A stretch of DNA of 64,000 nt, taken from positions 62,001 through 126,000 of the forward strand of contig CBDCFT010000070.1 of the NCBI GenBank assembly GCA_965216365.1, given 5' to 3'. The first letter of the stretch is position 1. Each line of letters opens with the position of its first letter. Made by a program: the position numbers and the translations under genes. Source of the DNA: CBDCFT01 sp965216365 (lineage in GTDB: Bacteria; Pseudomonadota; Gammaproteobacteria; Arenicellales; CBDCFT01). Under the pieces are notes generated by a model. It saw only the letters and a program-made list of their open reading frames with translations. It did no database searches and was not told where the DNA came from. Of the stretch, positions 46,788 to 55,472 are shown one piece after another.

Positions 46788-47414
46788 GTGACTTTAAAAG
46801 TAATTGGTGCGGGATTCGGGCGCACCGGTACGGAATCAATGAAGCAGGCGTTTGAGATATTGGGTTTTGGACCCTGTCATCACATGAAAGAAGTGTTGGC
46901 GAATCCGCAACAGAAAGATTTATGGAGGTCGGTCGCGAGCGGCAAGACGCCGGAGTGGGATGTGTTGTTTGCCGGTTACAACTCGGCCGTCGATTGGCCC
47001 GCGGCCTACTTCTGGCGTGAGTTGAGCGAGTATTATCCCGATGCCAAAATATTGCTCACCATACGCAGTTCGGAAAGCTGGTACGCAAGCATGGTGAAAA
47101 CCATTTTCAAGGTTTTGCAAGAGAGTGATGACCCCGCTTCGGTCGGGGTAAAGTTGATTGGAGAACGTGTCTTTGGTGGTAATCTGGATAATCGTGACCA
47201 TGCGATTGCGGTGTACGAACAGAATATTGCTGAAGTACGGAGTGCATTCAGCAAGGATCGTCTGCTCGAATACAATTTGGGCGACGGCTGGCAACCTTTG
47301 TGTCGATTTTTTGGCAAGCCGGTGCCTGACGTTGCCTATCCGCGCAGTAATTCGACCCAGGAATTCACGCAAGCGATGAATAAAACTAATACACCAACGC
47401 GTGAATACGAATAA
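46788..47414 (+). CDS. Sulfotransferase-family protein
   Basis: A 208-residue protein starting at GTG. The PAPS-binding loop is VIGAGFGRTGTESMKQAFEI. The 3'-phosphate region is seen in ILLTIRSSESWYASM, and WQPLCRFFGKPVPDVAYPR is the conserved C-terminal block of the cytosolic P-loop group common in marine bacteria and algae. The acceptor substrate is unknown. Confidence 0.88.
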   Translation: MTLKVIGAGFGRTGTESMKQAFEILGFGPCHHMKEVLANPQQKDLWRSVASGKTPEWDVLFAGYNSAVDWPAAYFWRELSEYYPDAKILLTIRSSESWYASMVKTIFKVLQESDDPASVGVKLIGERVFGGNLDNRDHAIAVYEQNIAEVRSAFSKDRLLEYNLGDGWQPLCRFFGKPVPDVAYPRSNSTQEFTQAMNKTNTPTREYE

Positions 47415-47462
47415 GGAAATTTCCGTCGGTAATTTGAAACAATAGGTAAGTATTATTTGACG

Positions 47463-48620
47463 ATGAATTACGAACTTGACCATCAGGAAATTCGTGCAAG
47501 CGTTGCCCGTTTGTGTGCGGATTATCCTGGCAAATATTGGCGTAAATGCGACAAAGAGCAGGCTTATCCCAAGGCCTTTGTTGATGCATTGACCGAAAGC
47601 GGGTTTCTCGGCGCGCTTGTTCCCGAGGAGTATGGCGGTTCGGGTTTACCGATTTCGGCCGCGGCGGCTATCCTTGAAGAGATTCATCGATCCGGTGGCA
47701 ATGCCGGTGCGTGTCATGCGCAGATGTACACGATGGGTACTGTTTTGCGGCACGGTTCACCGGAACAAAAGCAAAAATACCTGCCGGGTATTGCCGATGG
47801 CAGTCTGCGCCTGCAGGCGTTCGGCGTTACCGAACCCACAAGCGGTACGGATACGACGGCGTTGCGCACGACGGCTAAACTTGAAGGCGCAAACTATATC
47901 GTTAACGGGCAAAAGATCTGGACATCGCGTGCGGCGTATTCGGATCTAATGTTATTGCTGTGTCGCACCACACCACGCGATCAGGTCGACAAAAAAACCA
48001 ACGGACTTTCAGTGTTACTGGTCGATATGCGTGACACGCGCGATAAGACACTGACCATTCGACCTATTCGCACCATGATGAACCATGCGACCACGGAAGT
48101 GTTTTTCGACAACATGCCGGTGCCGGCAGAAAACCTGATTGGTGAGGAGGGCAAGGGTTTTCGCTATATTTTGTCCGGCATGAACGCCGAACGCATTTTG
48201 ATTGCTGCAGAATGTATCGGCGATGCGAAGTGGTTTATTGAAAAAGCATCCGGCTATGCGAAAGAACGCACAGTGTTTGATCGCCCGATCGGACAAAATC
48301 AGGGTGTGCAGTTTCCGATTGCAAAAGCCTATGGGCAAATGCGTGCGGCGGAATTGATGTTGCGCGAAGCAATCAGGCTTTATGAAGATGGTAAAAATCC
48401 GGGCGAAGAAGCCAACCTGGCTAAGATGCTGGCGGCGGAAGCGTCATGGGCAGCGGCCGAGGCTTGTCTGCAAACCCATGGTGGATTCGGTTTTGCCGAA
48501 GAATATGATATTGAACGAAAGTTCCGCGAAACACGGCTGTATCAAGTTGCACCGATCTCTACCAACTTGATTTTGAGTTACATTGCGGAACATGTTTTGG
48601 GAATGCCACGATCGTATTAA
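47463..48620 (+). CDS. Acyl-CoA dehydrogenase family flavoenzyme
   Basis: A roughly 385-residue protein with the standard signatures FGVTEPTSGTDTTALRTTAK, KIWTSRA and GEEGKGFRYILSGMNAERIL. C-terminal QTHGGFGFAEEYDIERKFRE is present. The usual YEGT site with the catalytic Glu is replaced by LYQVAPISTNLI, so the base, if any, must be elsewhere; this marks a subfamily of uncertain chemistry. ATG at 47463. It is followed 42 bases later by the Rieske oxygenase gene, so the pair may belong to one pathway. Confidence 0.9.
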   Translation: MNYELDHQEIRASVARLCADYPGKYWRKCDKEQAYPKAFVDALTESGFLGALVPEEYGGSGLPISAAAAILEEIHRSGGNAGACHAQMYTMGTVLRHGSPEQKQKYLPGIADGSLRLQAFGVTEPTSGTDTTALRTTAKLEGANYIVNGQKIWTSRAAYSDLMLLLCRTTPRDQVDKKTNGLSVLLVDMRDTRDKTLTIRPIRTMMNHATTEVFFDNMPVPAENLIGEEGKGFRYILSGMNAERILIAAECIGDAKWFIEKASGYAKERTVFDRPIGQNQGVQFPIAKAYGQMRAAELMLREAIRLYEDGKNPGEEANLAKMLAAEASWAAAEACLQTHGGFGFAEEYDIERKFRETRLYQVAPISTNLILSYIAEHVLGMPRSY

Positions 48621-48662
48621 TATTGCGCACAGTAGAACCGCGAAATAGAACCGCGAAATAAA

Positions 48663-49793
48663 ATGATGAACAGAAAATTGGACAAAAGCGATCTCGGTCG
48701 TTTCGTTGACGATCCGGAAAAATCTTGGACCTTGCCGGGGCATTTTTACTATGACCCGGATATTTATGCTAAGGAGTTGAAGGCCATTTTTTATCGCACC
48801 TGGCAATACGTTTGTCATGGTTCACGCCTGAGCGAGCCGGGCAGCTACTTCGTGCGCGAAATTGGTGACCAAAGCATTGTCGTGATTAAAGACAACGACA
48901 ATGTTATTCGCGCCTATCACAATGTCTGCCAGCATCGTGCACACCGATTGCTGGAAGGTGAAGGACAGATCAATCAGCGTATCGTGTGTCCGTATCATGC
49001 CTGGTGCTACGGTCTTTCGGGCGAGTTGCAATTCGCCCGTGGCAGTGATCAGGTACGGGATTTCCCGGAAAGCGATATTCGATTGCAGGCGGTGCGTGTC
49101 GATAGTCTGTGTGGTTTCGTATTCGTGAATCTCGACCCGGACGCTAGGCCGATGCGCGAGACATATAAATCCTTAGAAGATGAAATACTCGCACTGGCAC
49201 CCAATGCCGCAAAGCTGACGCGCTCACACGTACAGAGCTTCCCGCTGGCGGCGAACTGGAAGAACTCCGTGGAAAACTATTCCGAGTGTTATCACTGCCC
49301 CAATCGTCATCCATCCCTGGTGAACGGTGCACTCGATATCACCAAATACAAAATTAACGTTTACCCCGGTTATCATCGTCACGTCACCAGTGATGTGGGC
49401 GAGCAACAGGGATATAAAATAGAATCGAACGGCGCACCGGCGAATCACGAATTCGGCAGTTGGTTGCTGTGGCCGAACATGGTGTTTGAAGTTTATCCCG
49501 GCGGTAATCTGACTATATTCAACCATGTGCCTGTGGGGCCGGAGCGCACGCTGCAGGAAACCGAGTGGTATTTCCCCAACGAGACACCGACAAAGCAGGA
49601 ACGCGAGGTGATCGATTTCATTAACGTCGTGCGCGAAGAAGACATTCCGATTTGCGAAAATGTGCAACGTGGATTACACAGCCAGGGTTATACACAAGGT
49701 CGTTTTATTGTTGATGCAGGTCGAACCGATGTAAGCGAACATGCTGTGCACGATTTCCAGTTACGCGTCGTGCGTGCGTTAAAAGCGAACTAG
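48663..49793 (+). CDS. Rieske non-heme iron oxygenase, CntA/GbcA-type quaternary amine oxygenase
   Basis: A 376-residue alpha subunit. Rieske ligands are Cys89, His91, Cys109 and His112 (NVCQHRAHRLLEG, then VCPYHAWCYG). Mononuclear iron ligands are His211 and His216 in NYSECYHCPNRHPSL. Glu208, three residues before His211, is at the position of the Glu that replaces the bridging Asp in carnitine oxygenase CntA. This points to the group acting on carnitine, glycine betaine or proline betaine. No reductase gene is adjacent. Context (betaine epimerases, BBOX-like enzyme) favours a betaine substrate. Confidence 0.88.
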   Translation: MMNRKLDKSDLGRFVDDPEKSWTLPGHFYYDPDIYAKELKAIFYRTWQYVCHGSRLSEPGSYFVREIGDQSIVVIKDNDNVIRAYHNVCQHRAHRLLEGEGQINQRIVCPYHAWCYGLSGELQFARGSDQVRDFPESDIRLQAVRVDSLCGFVFVNLDPDARPMRETYKSLEDEILALAPNAAKLTRSHVQSFPLAANWKNSVENYSECYHCPNRHPSLVNGALDITKYKINVYPGYHRHVTSDVGEQQGYKIESNGAPANHEFGSWLLWPNMVFEVYPGGNLTIFNHVPVGPERTLQETEWYFPNETPTKQEREVIDFINVVREEDIPICENVQRGLHSQGYTQGRFIVDAGRTDVSEHAVHDFQLRVVRALKAN

Positions 49794-50047
49794 AATTTTG
49801 TGCATCACACGCGCGGGGTTTTAATTATGCCTGATTTTTCAACGATTTCACTGCCAGCCGCGTATTTCGACATGCAATCGGAGACCGCGCAATTTCGGCG
49901 CCAGGACTGCACTTTTTGCAAAAAAATAACAATTCCGGTTTTGTTATAGAATCCATATCCGGCAGGTTATACTGCTTACGCACCCTTCTGGGGGGATAAT
50001 AATCCGACCAACGGGTAGTAACTATTTAAAACTGATGAGGAGTTTGT

Positions 50048-51697
50048 ATGTCAAAGAAAACAGATTGGATAACAAGTAGTATTTCGGATCGGGAAGCAGT
50101 TGAGAAAGTGCAAAAACTGCAGACCGCATTCGAAAGTGGCAAGATGAGCCGCCGCAATTTTATGGCCGCGACTTTTGCGTTAGGTGTATCAATGACCGCG
50201 GCGTCGGGATTTCTGACCAAGGCGCAAGCCGCGACACCGAAAAAAGGTGGCCGGCTTCGTGTCGGTTTGACCGGTGGTGCAACCAGCGATGTCATGGATC
50301 CGGGTCAGATTCTCGACCTTTACATGATCCATTTGCAGTTTGGTCAATTGCGTAACAATTTGACTGAATTCAATGCAAACGGCGAACTGATTCCAGAACT
50401 GGCGGAAAGCTGGGAATCGTCACCCGACGCAAAAATCTGGACATTTAACATCCGGCAAGGTGTCGAATTCCACAATGGCAAGACACTCGACTCCCAGGAC
50501 GTTGTCGATTCATTGAATCATCATCTGGGTGAAGAATCGACTTCGGCGGCAAAGGGAATTTTGGATGGTATCGTGTCAGTCAAAGCGGATGGCAACAACG
50601 TCGTGGTTGAGTTAAGCGGTGGTGACGCCGACTTCCCATACCTGATGAGTGACTATCACCTCAATATTTGTCCGTCTAATGGTGACGGTACTATTGACTG
50701 GCAATCGGGTGTTGGCACGGGTGGATATACACTGGTTGAACATGATCCTGGCGTGCGTTCGTTTACGAAGCGCAATCCCAATTACTGGAAAGAGGGCATG
50801 GCTCACTTCGACGAAGTGGAAATCCTGCAAATCGCCGATGCGAGTGCGCGGGTTAATGCGTTACGCACCGATTCGCTGGATTGCATGAACAACGTCGAAG
50901 TCAAAACCGTTAACCGGCTGAAAAAAGTTCCCGGTATCGTTGTGCGCGCAACCACGGGCAACAAACAAATCACCATGCCCATGCGTACCGACACCGCGCC
51001 GTTCGATAACAACGATTTTCGTCTTGCTGTTAAACATATCGTCGATCGTGAACAGTGGCTGGAGAAAATCGTTTACGGTTATGGCGAATTGGGTAACGAC
51101 AATCCTATCGGTCCGGCTAATATTTATCGTGCGACAACGGATGAACTTCCGCAACGTATGTACGATCCGGACAAGGCCAAGCATCATCTAAAGAAAGCGG
51201 GTCATGACAGCATCAAGATCCAGTTCCATGCTGCTGAAACTGGTTTTGGTGGTGCGATAGATGCCGGACAGCTAATGCGTGAAACAGCGGCCCCGGCGGG
51301 TATCGACATCGAAGTGGTGCGCGAACCTGACGATGGTTATTGGTCCAATGTCTGGATGCAAAAAGCGTTCAGCGCCTGTTACTGGAGTGGACGCCCGACC
51401 GAGAACTGGATTTTCTCGCAAATTTACGCTTCTGACGCGAGTTGGAATGACACCTACTGGAAGCATGACAAATTTAACGAGTTGCTGGTGCAGGCGCGTG
51501 CTGAACTGGATACCGGTAAACGCCGTGAACTGTATGTCGAGATGCAACGCATCGTTAACGAAGAAGGCGGCGTTTGTCTGCCGCTGTTCCAGAGCGATGT
51601 CATGGCGGCAAACGATAAACTTCACATGCCGGAAGTTGTCGGTGCTAACTGGGAACTCGATGGCGCAAAGAACGCTGAGCGCTGGTGGTTCGCTTAA
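50048..51697 (+). CDS. Family 5 ABC-type extracytoplasmic solute-binding protein, Tat-exported
   Basis: A 549-residue protein with GAGGAG upstream. The signal carries a twin-arginine motif (MSRRNFMAATFALGVSMTA) after an unusual 33-residue charged head. The body (ELAESWESSPDAKIWTFNIR, GVEFHNGKTLDSQDVVDSL, GTGGYTLVEHDPGVRSF) is that of peptide/opine/nickel-type receptors (SBP_bac_5). No permease or ATPase genes lie next to it, and a strong terminator follows. It is thus an orphan receptor here; the ligand could be a peptide or a betaine-like solute. Confidence 0.92.
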   Translation: MSKKTDWITSSISDREAVEKVQKLQTAFESGKMSRRNFMAATFALGVSMTAASGFLTKAQAATPKKGGRLRVGLTGGATSDVMDPGQILDLYMIHLQFGQLRNNLTEFNANGELIPELAESWESSPDAKIWTFNIRQGVEFHNGKTLDSQDVVDSLNHHLGEESTSAAKGILDGIVSVKADGNNVVVELSGGDADFPYLMSDYHLNICPSNGDGTIDWQSGVGTGGYTLVEHDPGVRSFTKRNPNYWKEGMAHFDEVEILQIADASARVNALRTDSLDCMNNVEVKTVNRLKKVPGIVVRATTGNKQITMPMRTDTAPFDNNDFRLAVKHIVDREQWLEKIVYGYGELGNDNPIGPANIYRATTDELPQRMYDPDKAKHHLKKAGHDSIKIQFHAAETGFGGAIDAGQLMRETAAPAGIDIEVVREPDDGYWSNVWMQKAFSACYWSGRPTENWIFSQIYASDASWNDTYWKHDKFNELLVQARAELDTGKRRELYVEMQRIVNEEGGVCLPLFQSDVMAANDKLHMPEVVGANWELDGAKNAERWWFA

Positions 51698-51722
51698 TCG
51701 CGTAAGTTCTACTTCCTAAACG

Positions 51723-51751
51723 AAAAGGGCCGGTTTTACCGGCCCTTTTTT
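51723..51751. terminator. Rho-independent terminator
   Basis: AAAAGGGCCGGT-TTT-ACCGGCCCTTTT with a following T-run; ends the binding-protein transcript and, on the other strand, the epimerase operon. Confidence 0.9.
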
Positions 51752-51759
51752 GAGCAAGT

Positions 51760-52872
51760 TTATTCGTAAACCGCTACCGCATCGCCCAAAACATCTGCCA
51801 GCGGTTCTATACCAAGACCTGGGCGGTCGTGCGCCTGCATGGTACCGTTAATTTGCGCGATGGGATTTTCAACAGTATTAAAACTAACCAGATCGCCGAT
51901 ATCCCAGATCCATAACAACCGGTTGGCCGGTGTCGCCTGCGCGAGATGCACTATCGCTGCCTGGGTGATATTGCTGCCGCCGGAACACTGGACATGCACC
52001 GGTATCCCTAAATCGATACATAGATTGCGCATTTCCAGCGCCGGGGTCAGTCCGCCGACACGGCCAATTTTCAGATTCACCGCATCACATACGCCGTCAT
52101 TCCATGCGCGAACAACAGTGCTCAAATCAAGTGCGCATTCGTCGAGTACGATAGGCCGTCCACAGGTTTGCCGAACGGTTTTGCACTCTTCGTAGCTATT
52201 ACACGGTTGTTCGAAATAAATATCGACGTCTTTGGTAACTTGCATAATGCGAATGGCTTCGTCCACGCGCCAATCGCCGTTGGCATCGATCTTGACGGAT
52301 TCGCCAGGCAACATTTTTTCGCCCAATTCAGTTATAAAAGCAACGTCGGTTGCCACATCGCCACTGACTTTAGTCGAAAACTGCGTGCATTGGTTGGTGC
52401 GGTTTTGTTCGATGCGTTGATCCATCAGTTCGCTGTGGGTGACGGGAATCCATCCTGCCGTCTGAACGTTCTGGTTTAACTTTCCACCCAGCAGCATGTA
52501 AAGCGGCGCGTCCGCAACCTTACCCAGGATATCCCAGCACGCCATGTCGATGCCGTGCTTGACATAAGGGTGGCCCAACATATTGTGATCCATCAGGTCA
52601 TAGATAACTTTGGGCCGGCTCGGGTCTTGTCCCAGCAATGATGGTGCGAGTTCCCCGATACCCGCTCGCGCGCCAAGCGCGAAAGCCTCCAAATAGTTCG
52701 GACCAAACGGACAGGTTTCGCCCCAGCCGACGATACCTGCGTCCGTATCGATGCGAACAATCGTGTTGTCCAGAGAATTCCAGGTGCGCCCGCCAGACAA
52801 TTTATAAGTTCCCCGGTCGAAAGGCAGGTTGACTTGATAAACGGATATTCTTGTTATTTTCATGCTGTTCAT
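51760..52872 (-). CDS. Enolase-superfamily epimerase, hydroxyproline-betaine-epimerase-like (paralogue A)
   Basis: A 370-residue protein. Metal ligands are in VKIDANGDW, IYFEQPCNS and IVLDECALD. The catalytic lysines are in QFSTKVSGD and VNLKIGRVGG. The N-terminus (GTYKLSGGRTWNSLDNTIV, VGWGETCPFGPNYLEAFALG) matches proline-betaine and 4-hydroxyproline-betaine 2-epimerases (HpbD). The loop just before the first Lys (QFST) differs from the usual LQI, hinting at a changed substrate. It shares an operon with the paralogue at 52877; only four bases separate them. Confidence 0.85.
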   Translation of the reverse strand: MNSMKITRISVYQVNLPFDRGTYKLSGGRTWNSLDNTIVRIDTDAGIVGWGETCPFGPNYLEAFALGARAGIGELAPSLLGQDPSRPKVIYDLMDHNMLGHPYVKHGIDMACWDILGKVADAPLYMLLGGKLNQNVQTAGWIPVTHSELMDQRIEQNRTNQCTQFSTKVSGDVATDVAFITELGEKMLPGESVKIDANGDWRVDEAIRIMQVTKDVDIYFEQPCNSYEECKTVRQTCGRPIVLDECALDLSTVVRAWNDGVCDAVNLKIGRVGGLTPALEMRNLCIDLGIPVHVQCSGGSNITQAAIVHLAQATPANRLLWIWDIGDLVSFNTVENPIAQINGTMQAHDRPGLGIEPLADVLGDAVAVYE

Positions 52873-52876
52873 CAGG

Positions 52877-53977
52877 CTAATGGTAAACCGCTATCGGTTC
52901 GCCCAGCGCGTCCATGCGTGGCGTGACGCCTAAGCCGGGTTCGTCGTTTAAATGAAGTATTCCGTTTTTTACCTCCGGTGCGCCGTCGGCTACAGGCGCC
53001 ATATCGTTGATAAAACTGTATGAACCCAGTTGCATTCCGATTGGTGTGTTCGCAGCAAGCTGTGCTTGTGCCGCCCGCGTGATTTCAGTTCCCGCGGTGT
53101 CTTCGATGCGCATAAGAATACCGTGGCGAAGACAAAGATCACGCATGCGACGGGCGCGGCTGAGTCCACCCGCATGAGTCACTTTGATAACCAAACCATC
53201 CAGTGCGTCGTCGGCAATAGCACGGGCAAGATCGGTTGTATTGTCTATCACTTCATCCAGGATCAGGGGGCGGCGGCAACGCGAACGTACGGTCCGACAC
53301 TCTTGATACGTGGCGCAGGGTTGTTCGACGTAACAATCGATTTCGTTTAACCCCGCAACCGCCCGCAGGGCGTCCGCCTTGGACCAGCCGCGATTGGCGT
53401 CGGCCATGAAAATATCGCCTGGTTTGCCCGCTTCGACTACGGCTCTGACCCGCTGAACATCTTCAACTGGATCATCGCCAATTTTTATCTGAAAGCGGCT
53501 AAAGCCTTCCTCCCTTTTCGTCGCGAGGGTTGCTGTCATCGCATCCGGAGTATCGAGCGCGATGGAGGCATAAGCTGGAATCGTACTCTGGAAGCGTCCG
53601 CCGAGTAATGCGCTGACCGGTAATCCCGTGCGTTTGCCCAGCACATCCCAACAGGCAATATCAATGGCCGCTTTGGCATAGCCATGTCCAAACAACGCTT
53701 CGTCCATGCATTGTGCAATCCTGTCAAGCTGGGTTGCATCCTGACCCAGTAAAGCGGGAGCCATCTCTTCGATACCGGCGCGCACGCCATCAGCAAAAGC
53801 GGGCAGGTAGATCGAACCGATAGGACAGCTCTCGCCAACGCCTGAAAGTCCGGATTGTGTTTCGATAATAACAACAGTGCTGTCGAGGTGGCTGGGTTTG
53901 TGTCGTCCAACCCATTTGCTGCCGAGTGGCTTGAACGGAATTTTCACCTGATAGACAGAGATACTTGCAATCTTCAT
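52877..53977 (-). CDS. Enolase-superfamily epimerase, hydroxyproline-betaine-epimerase-like (paralogue B)
   Basis: A 366-residue protein closely related to HpbD. It has SGLSGVGESCPIGSIYLPAF, FGHGYAKAAIDIACWDVLGK, RFQIKIGDDPVEDVQRV with the first catalytic Lys, metal ligands in MADANRGW, VEQPCATY and LILDEVIDN, and the second Lys in LVIKVTHAGG. All catalytic groups of 1,1-proton-transfer epimerases are kept. HpbD epimerises cis-4-hydroxy-D-proline betaine and proline betaine before demethylation. Paired with paralogue A, which suggests two stereoisomers or two related betaines are handled. Confidence 0.87.
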   Translation of the reverse strand: MKIASISVYQVKIPFKPLGSKWVGRHKPSHLDSTVVIIETQSGLSGVGESCPIGSIYLPAFADGVRAGIEEMAPALLGQDATQLDRIAQCMDEALFGHGYAKAAIDIACWDVLGKRTGLPVSALLGGRFQSTIPAYASIALDTPDAMTATLATKREEGFSRFQIKIGDDPVEDVQRVRAVVEAGKPGDIFMADANRGWSKADALRAVAGLNEIDCYVEQPCATYQECRTVRSRCRRPLILDEVIDNTTDLARAIADDALDGLVIKVTHAGGLSRARRMRDLCLRHGILMRIEDTAGTEITRAAQAQLAANTPIGMQLGSYSFINDMAPVADGAPEVKNGILHLNDEPGLGVTPRMDALGEPIAVYH

Positions 53978-54186
53978 TAGCTGCTATGCGATACATCCTC
54001 AGATAGGTGGCCATGCTGCCACACGCATCACAACTATGACAACACATCTACAAACAAGTGATAAGCTTTTACCAACAACAACCGCGAGACCAGCAAACAT
54101 GAATGACGCAGTCAGTGCGAAAGACTTGAAAAATGTACAAAGCGTAATCGCCGGGCGCTAACAACACCGGCGCTATGTCCGGCGAA

Positions 54187-54567
54187 TTATTGAAAGTACG
54201 CTTTTAATGGTTGCCAATACATTTTCTGCCAGCCGCCTGCAAGATGTTCAGCCGATTCTTCAGGGAATCCCGTGTGCTCCAGAGTGACTTCAGTTGAGTC
54301 ACCTGATGCATTGATATCGAATTTCACAACCGAGTAAGTTCCTTCCGGCCACGGGCCGGCACGCCAGGCCTGAACGATTCGCTCGTTGGGTTTTAACTCT
54401 ATGTGACGACCGGTGATCTGACCGCCAAAGCAGGAGAATGCGCCGCCTTCATCCTGTGCAATTTCCGCCGGCGCCCCGGTCACTTTGCCGAATTCTTCTG
54501 CGGACATTAACGCGTTGTAGACTTTTTCGGGACTGGCCTTGATCGTGATTGTCTGATTGATCGCCAT
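54187..54567 (-). CDS. SRPBCC (START-like, AHSA1-type) protein
   Basis: A 126-residue protein from ATG 54567, with AGGAG 12 bases upstream. AINQTITIKASPEKVYNALM starts the fold; FGGQITGRHIELKPNERIVQ and HTGFPEESAEHLAGGWQKMY are typical AHSA1-like segments. Function is unknown; members bind hydrophobic ligands. Divergent from an ArsR-type regulator across an inverted repeat, the well-known ArsR-SRPBCC arrangement. Confidence 0.85.
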   Translation of the reverse strand: MAINQTITIKASPEKVYNALMSAEEFGKVTGAPAEIAQDEGGAFSCFGGQITGRHIELKPNERIVQAWRAGPWPEGTYSVVKFDINASGDSTEVTLEHTGFPEESAEHLAGGWQKMYWQPLKAYFQ

Positions 54568-54597
54568 GATGAATTCGCTCCTGATGGGTCGATTGAA

Positions 54598-54621
54598 ATA
54601 GTAAACCACATGGTTTACTAT
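54598..54621. promoter_or_regulatory. Inverted-repeat operator candidate
   Basis: Two perfect ten-base arms, ATAGTAAACC and GGTTTACTAT, separated by ACAT. It lies between the divergent SRPBCC and ArsR starts, eight bases before the latter, so it probably controls both. Confidence 0.7.
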
Positions 54622-54628
54622 TGACGGT

Positions 54629-55009
54629 ATGTTGTCAACTGTCAAAGCAGCCGGTGTCGCTTCGGACAAAGACCTCGACTGCATTTTTCGCGCTTTGGCG
54701 GACCCAACTCGACGCGAGATTCTTTCCCGGCTCGCCGATGGCTCGGCAATGGTTACCGAGCTTGCCGAGCCGTTTGATATGTCATTACCCGCGGTGGGTA
54801 AACATCTCAAGGTTCTCGAACAGGCCGGCTTGGTCAAACGTACCGTGAATGGACGGGTGCACCGCTGCTCTCTTAATGCAACGCCATTAAAAGATGCTAC
54901 CCAATGGTTGGCGCACTATGAAAAATTCTGGGATGAGACCCTCGATGCTTTAATCGACTACGTCGAGGACGATTCGACGCATACCGCGAACCGGCAAAAA
55001 AGACGTTAA
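54629..55009 (+). CDS. ArsR-family transcriptional regulator
   Basis: A 126-residue winged-helix repressor: DCIFRALADPTRREILSRLA, MVTELAEPFDMSLPAVGKHL and KVLEQAGLVKRTVNGRVHRC form the HTH and wing. C-terminal DATQWLAHYEKFWDETLDAL is typical of the subgroup coupled to SRPBCC genes. No metal site is seen. It abuts the next SRPBCC gene (TAAATG) and is probably autoregulated by the inverted repeat upstream. Confidence 0.92.
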   Translation: MLSTVKAAGVASDKDLDCIFRALADPTRREILSRLADGSAMVTELAEPFDMSLPAVGKHLKVLEQAGLVKRTVNGRVHRCSLNATPLKDATQWLAHYEKFWDETLDALIDYVEDDSTHTANRQKRR

Positions 55010-55468
55010 ATGACTAACGATAAAGACGCTGCAAACCCAAATAGTCTGTCCGTCAAGAGATTGATTCCAGCGACGCCGGAACGTGTGTTTCGTGCCTGGA
55101 CGAGTCCCGATGAATTACAAAAGTGGTGGGGGCCTGTTGGTGTTCGTTGTCTGTCGGCGGATGTCGATTTACAAGTAGGTGGTCAATACCGAATTTCGAA
55201 TGAACTCCCCGACGGAAAAATCTTATTGATATCAGGCGTGTTTGAAACGATTCAGATACCCCGTTTATTGATCTATACATGGACTGTTGAAACGGAATCT
55301 CCAAATATGGAACGTGTTTGCGTGGAATTTAAAGAACACGAACAGGGAACGGAGATTATTCTCAATCACGAATTGATTTCTACGAGCTTGTTACGCGACC
55401 AACACGAACAAGGTTGGTTTGGTTGCCTCGATGGATTGATTAAGTTTCTAACCTACAAGTTGAGTTAA
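55010..55468 (+). CDS. SRPBCC (AHSA1-type) protein
   Basis: A 152-residue START-like protein: SVKRLIPATPERVFRAWTSP, DELQKWWGPVGVRCLSADVD and LQVGGQYRISNELPDGKIL match AHSA1-type proteins. Its ATG immediately follows the regulator stop. Together with the opposite-strand SRPBCC gene the regulator controls two such proteins. Ligand unknown. Confidence 0.9.
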   Translation: MTNDKDAANPNSLSVKRLIPATPERVFRAWTSPDELQKWWGPVGVRCLSADVDLQVGGQYRISNELPDGKILLISGVFETIQIPRLLIYTWTVETESPNMERVCVEFKEHEQGTEIILNHELISTSLLRDQHEQGWFGCLDGLIKFLTYKLS

Positions 55469-55472
55469 TTGG

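Noticed and set aside
54568..54837. N-terminal extension of the SRPBCC gene to 54837
   Set aside because: It would run through the divergent promoter and the ArsR coding region; ATG 54567 has an AGGAG site and begins the domain.
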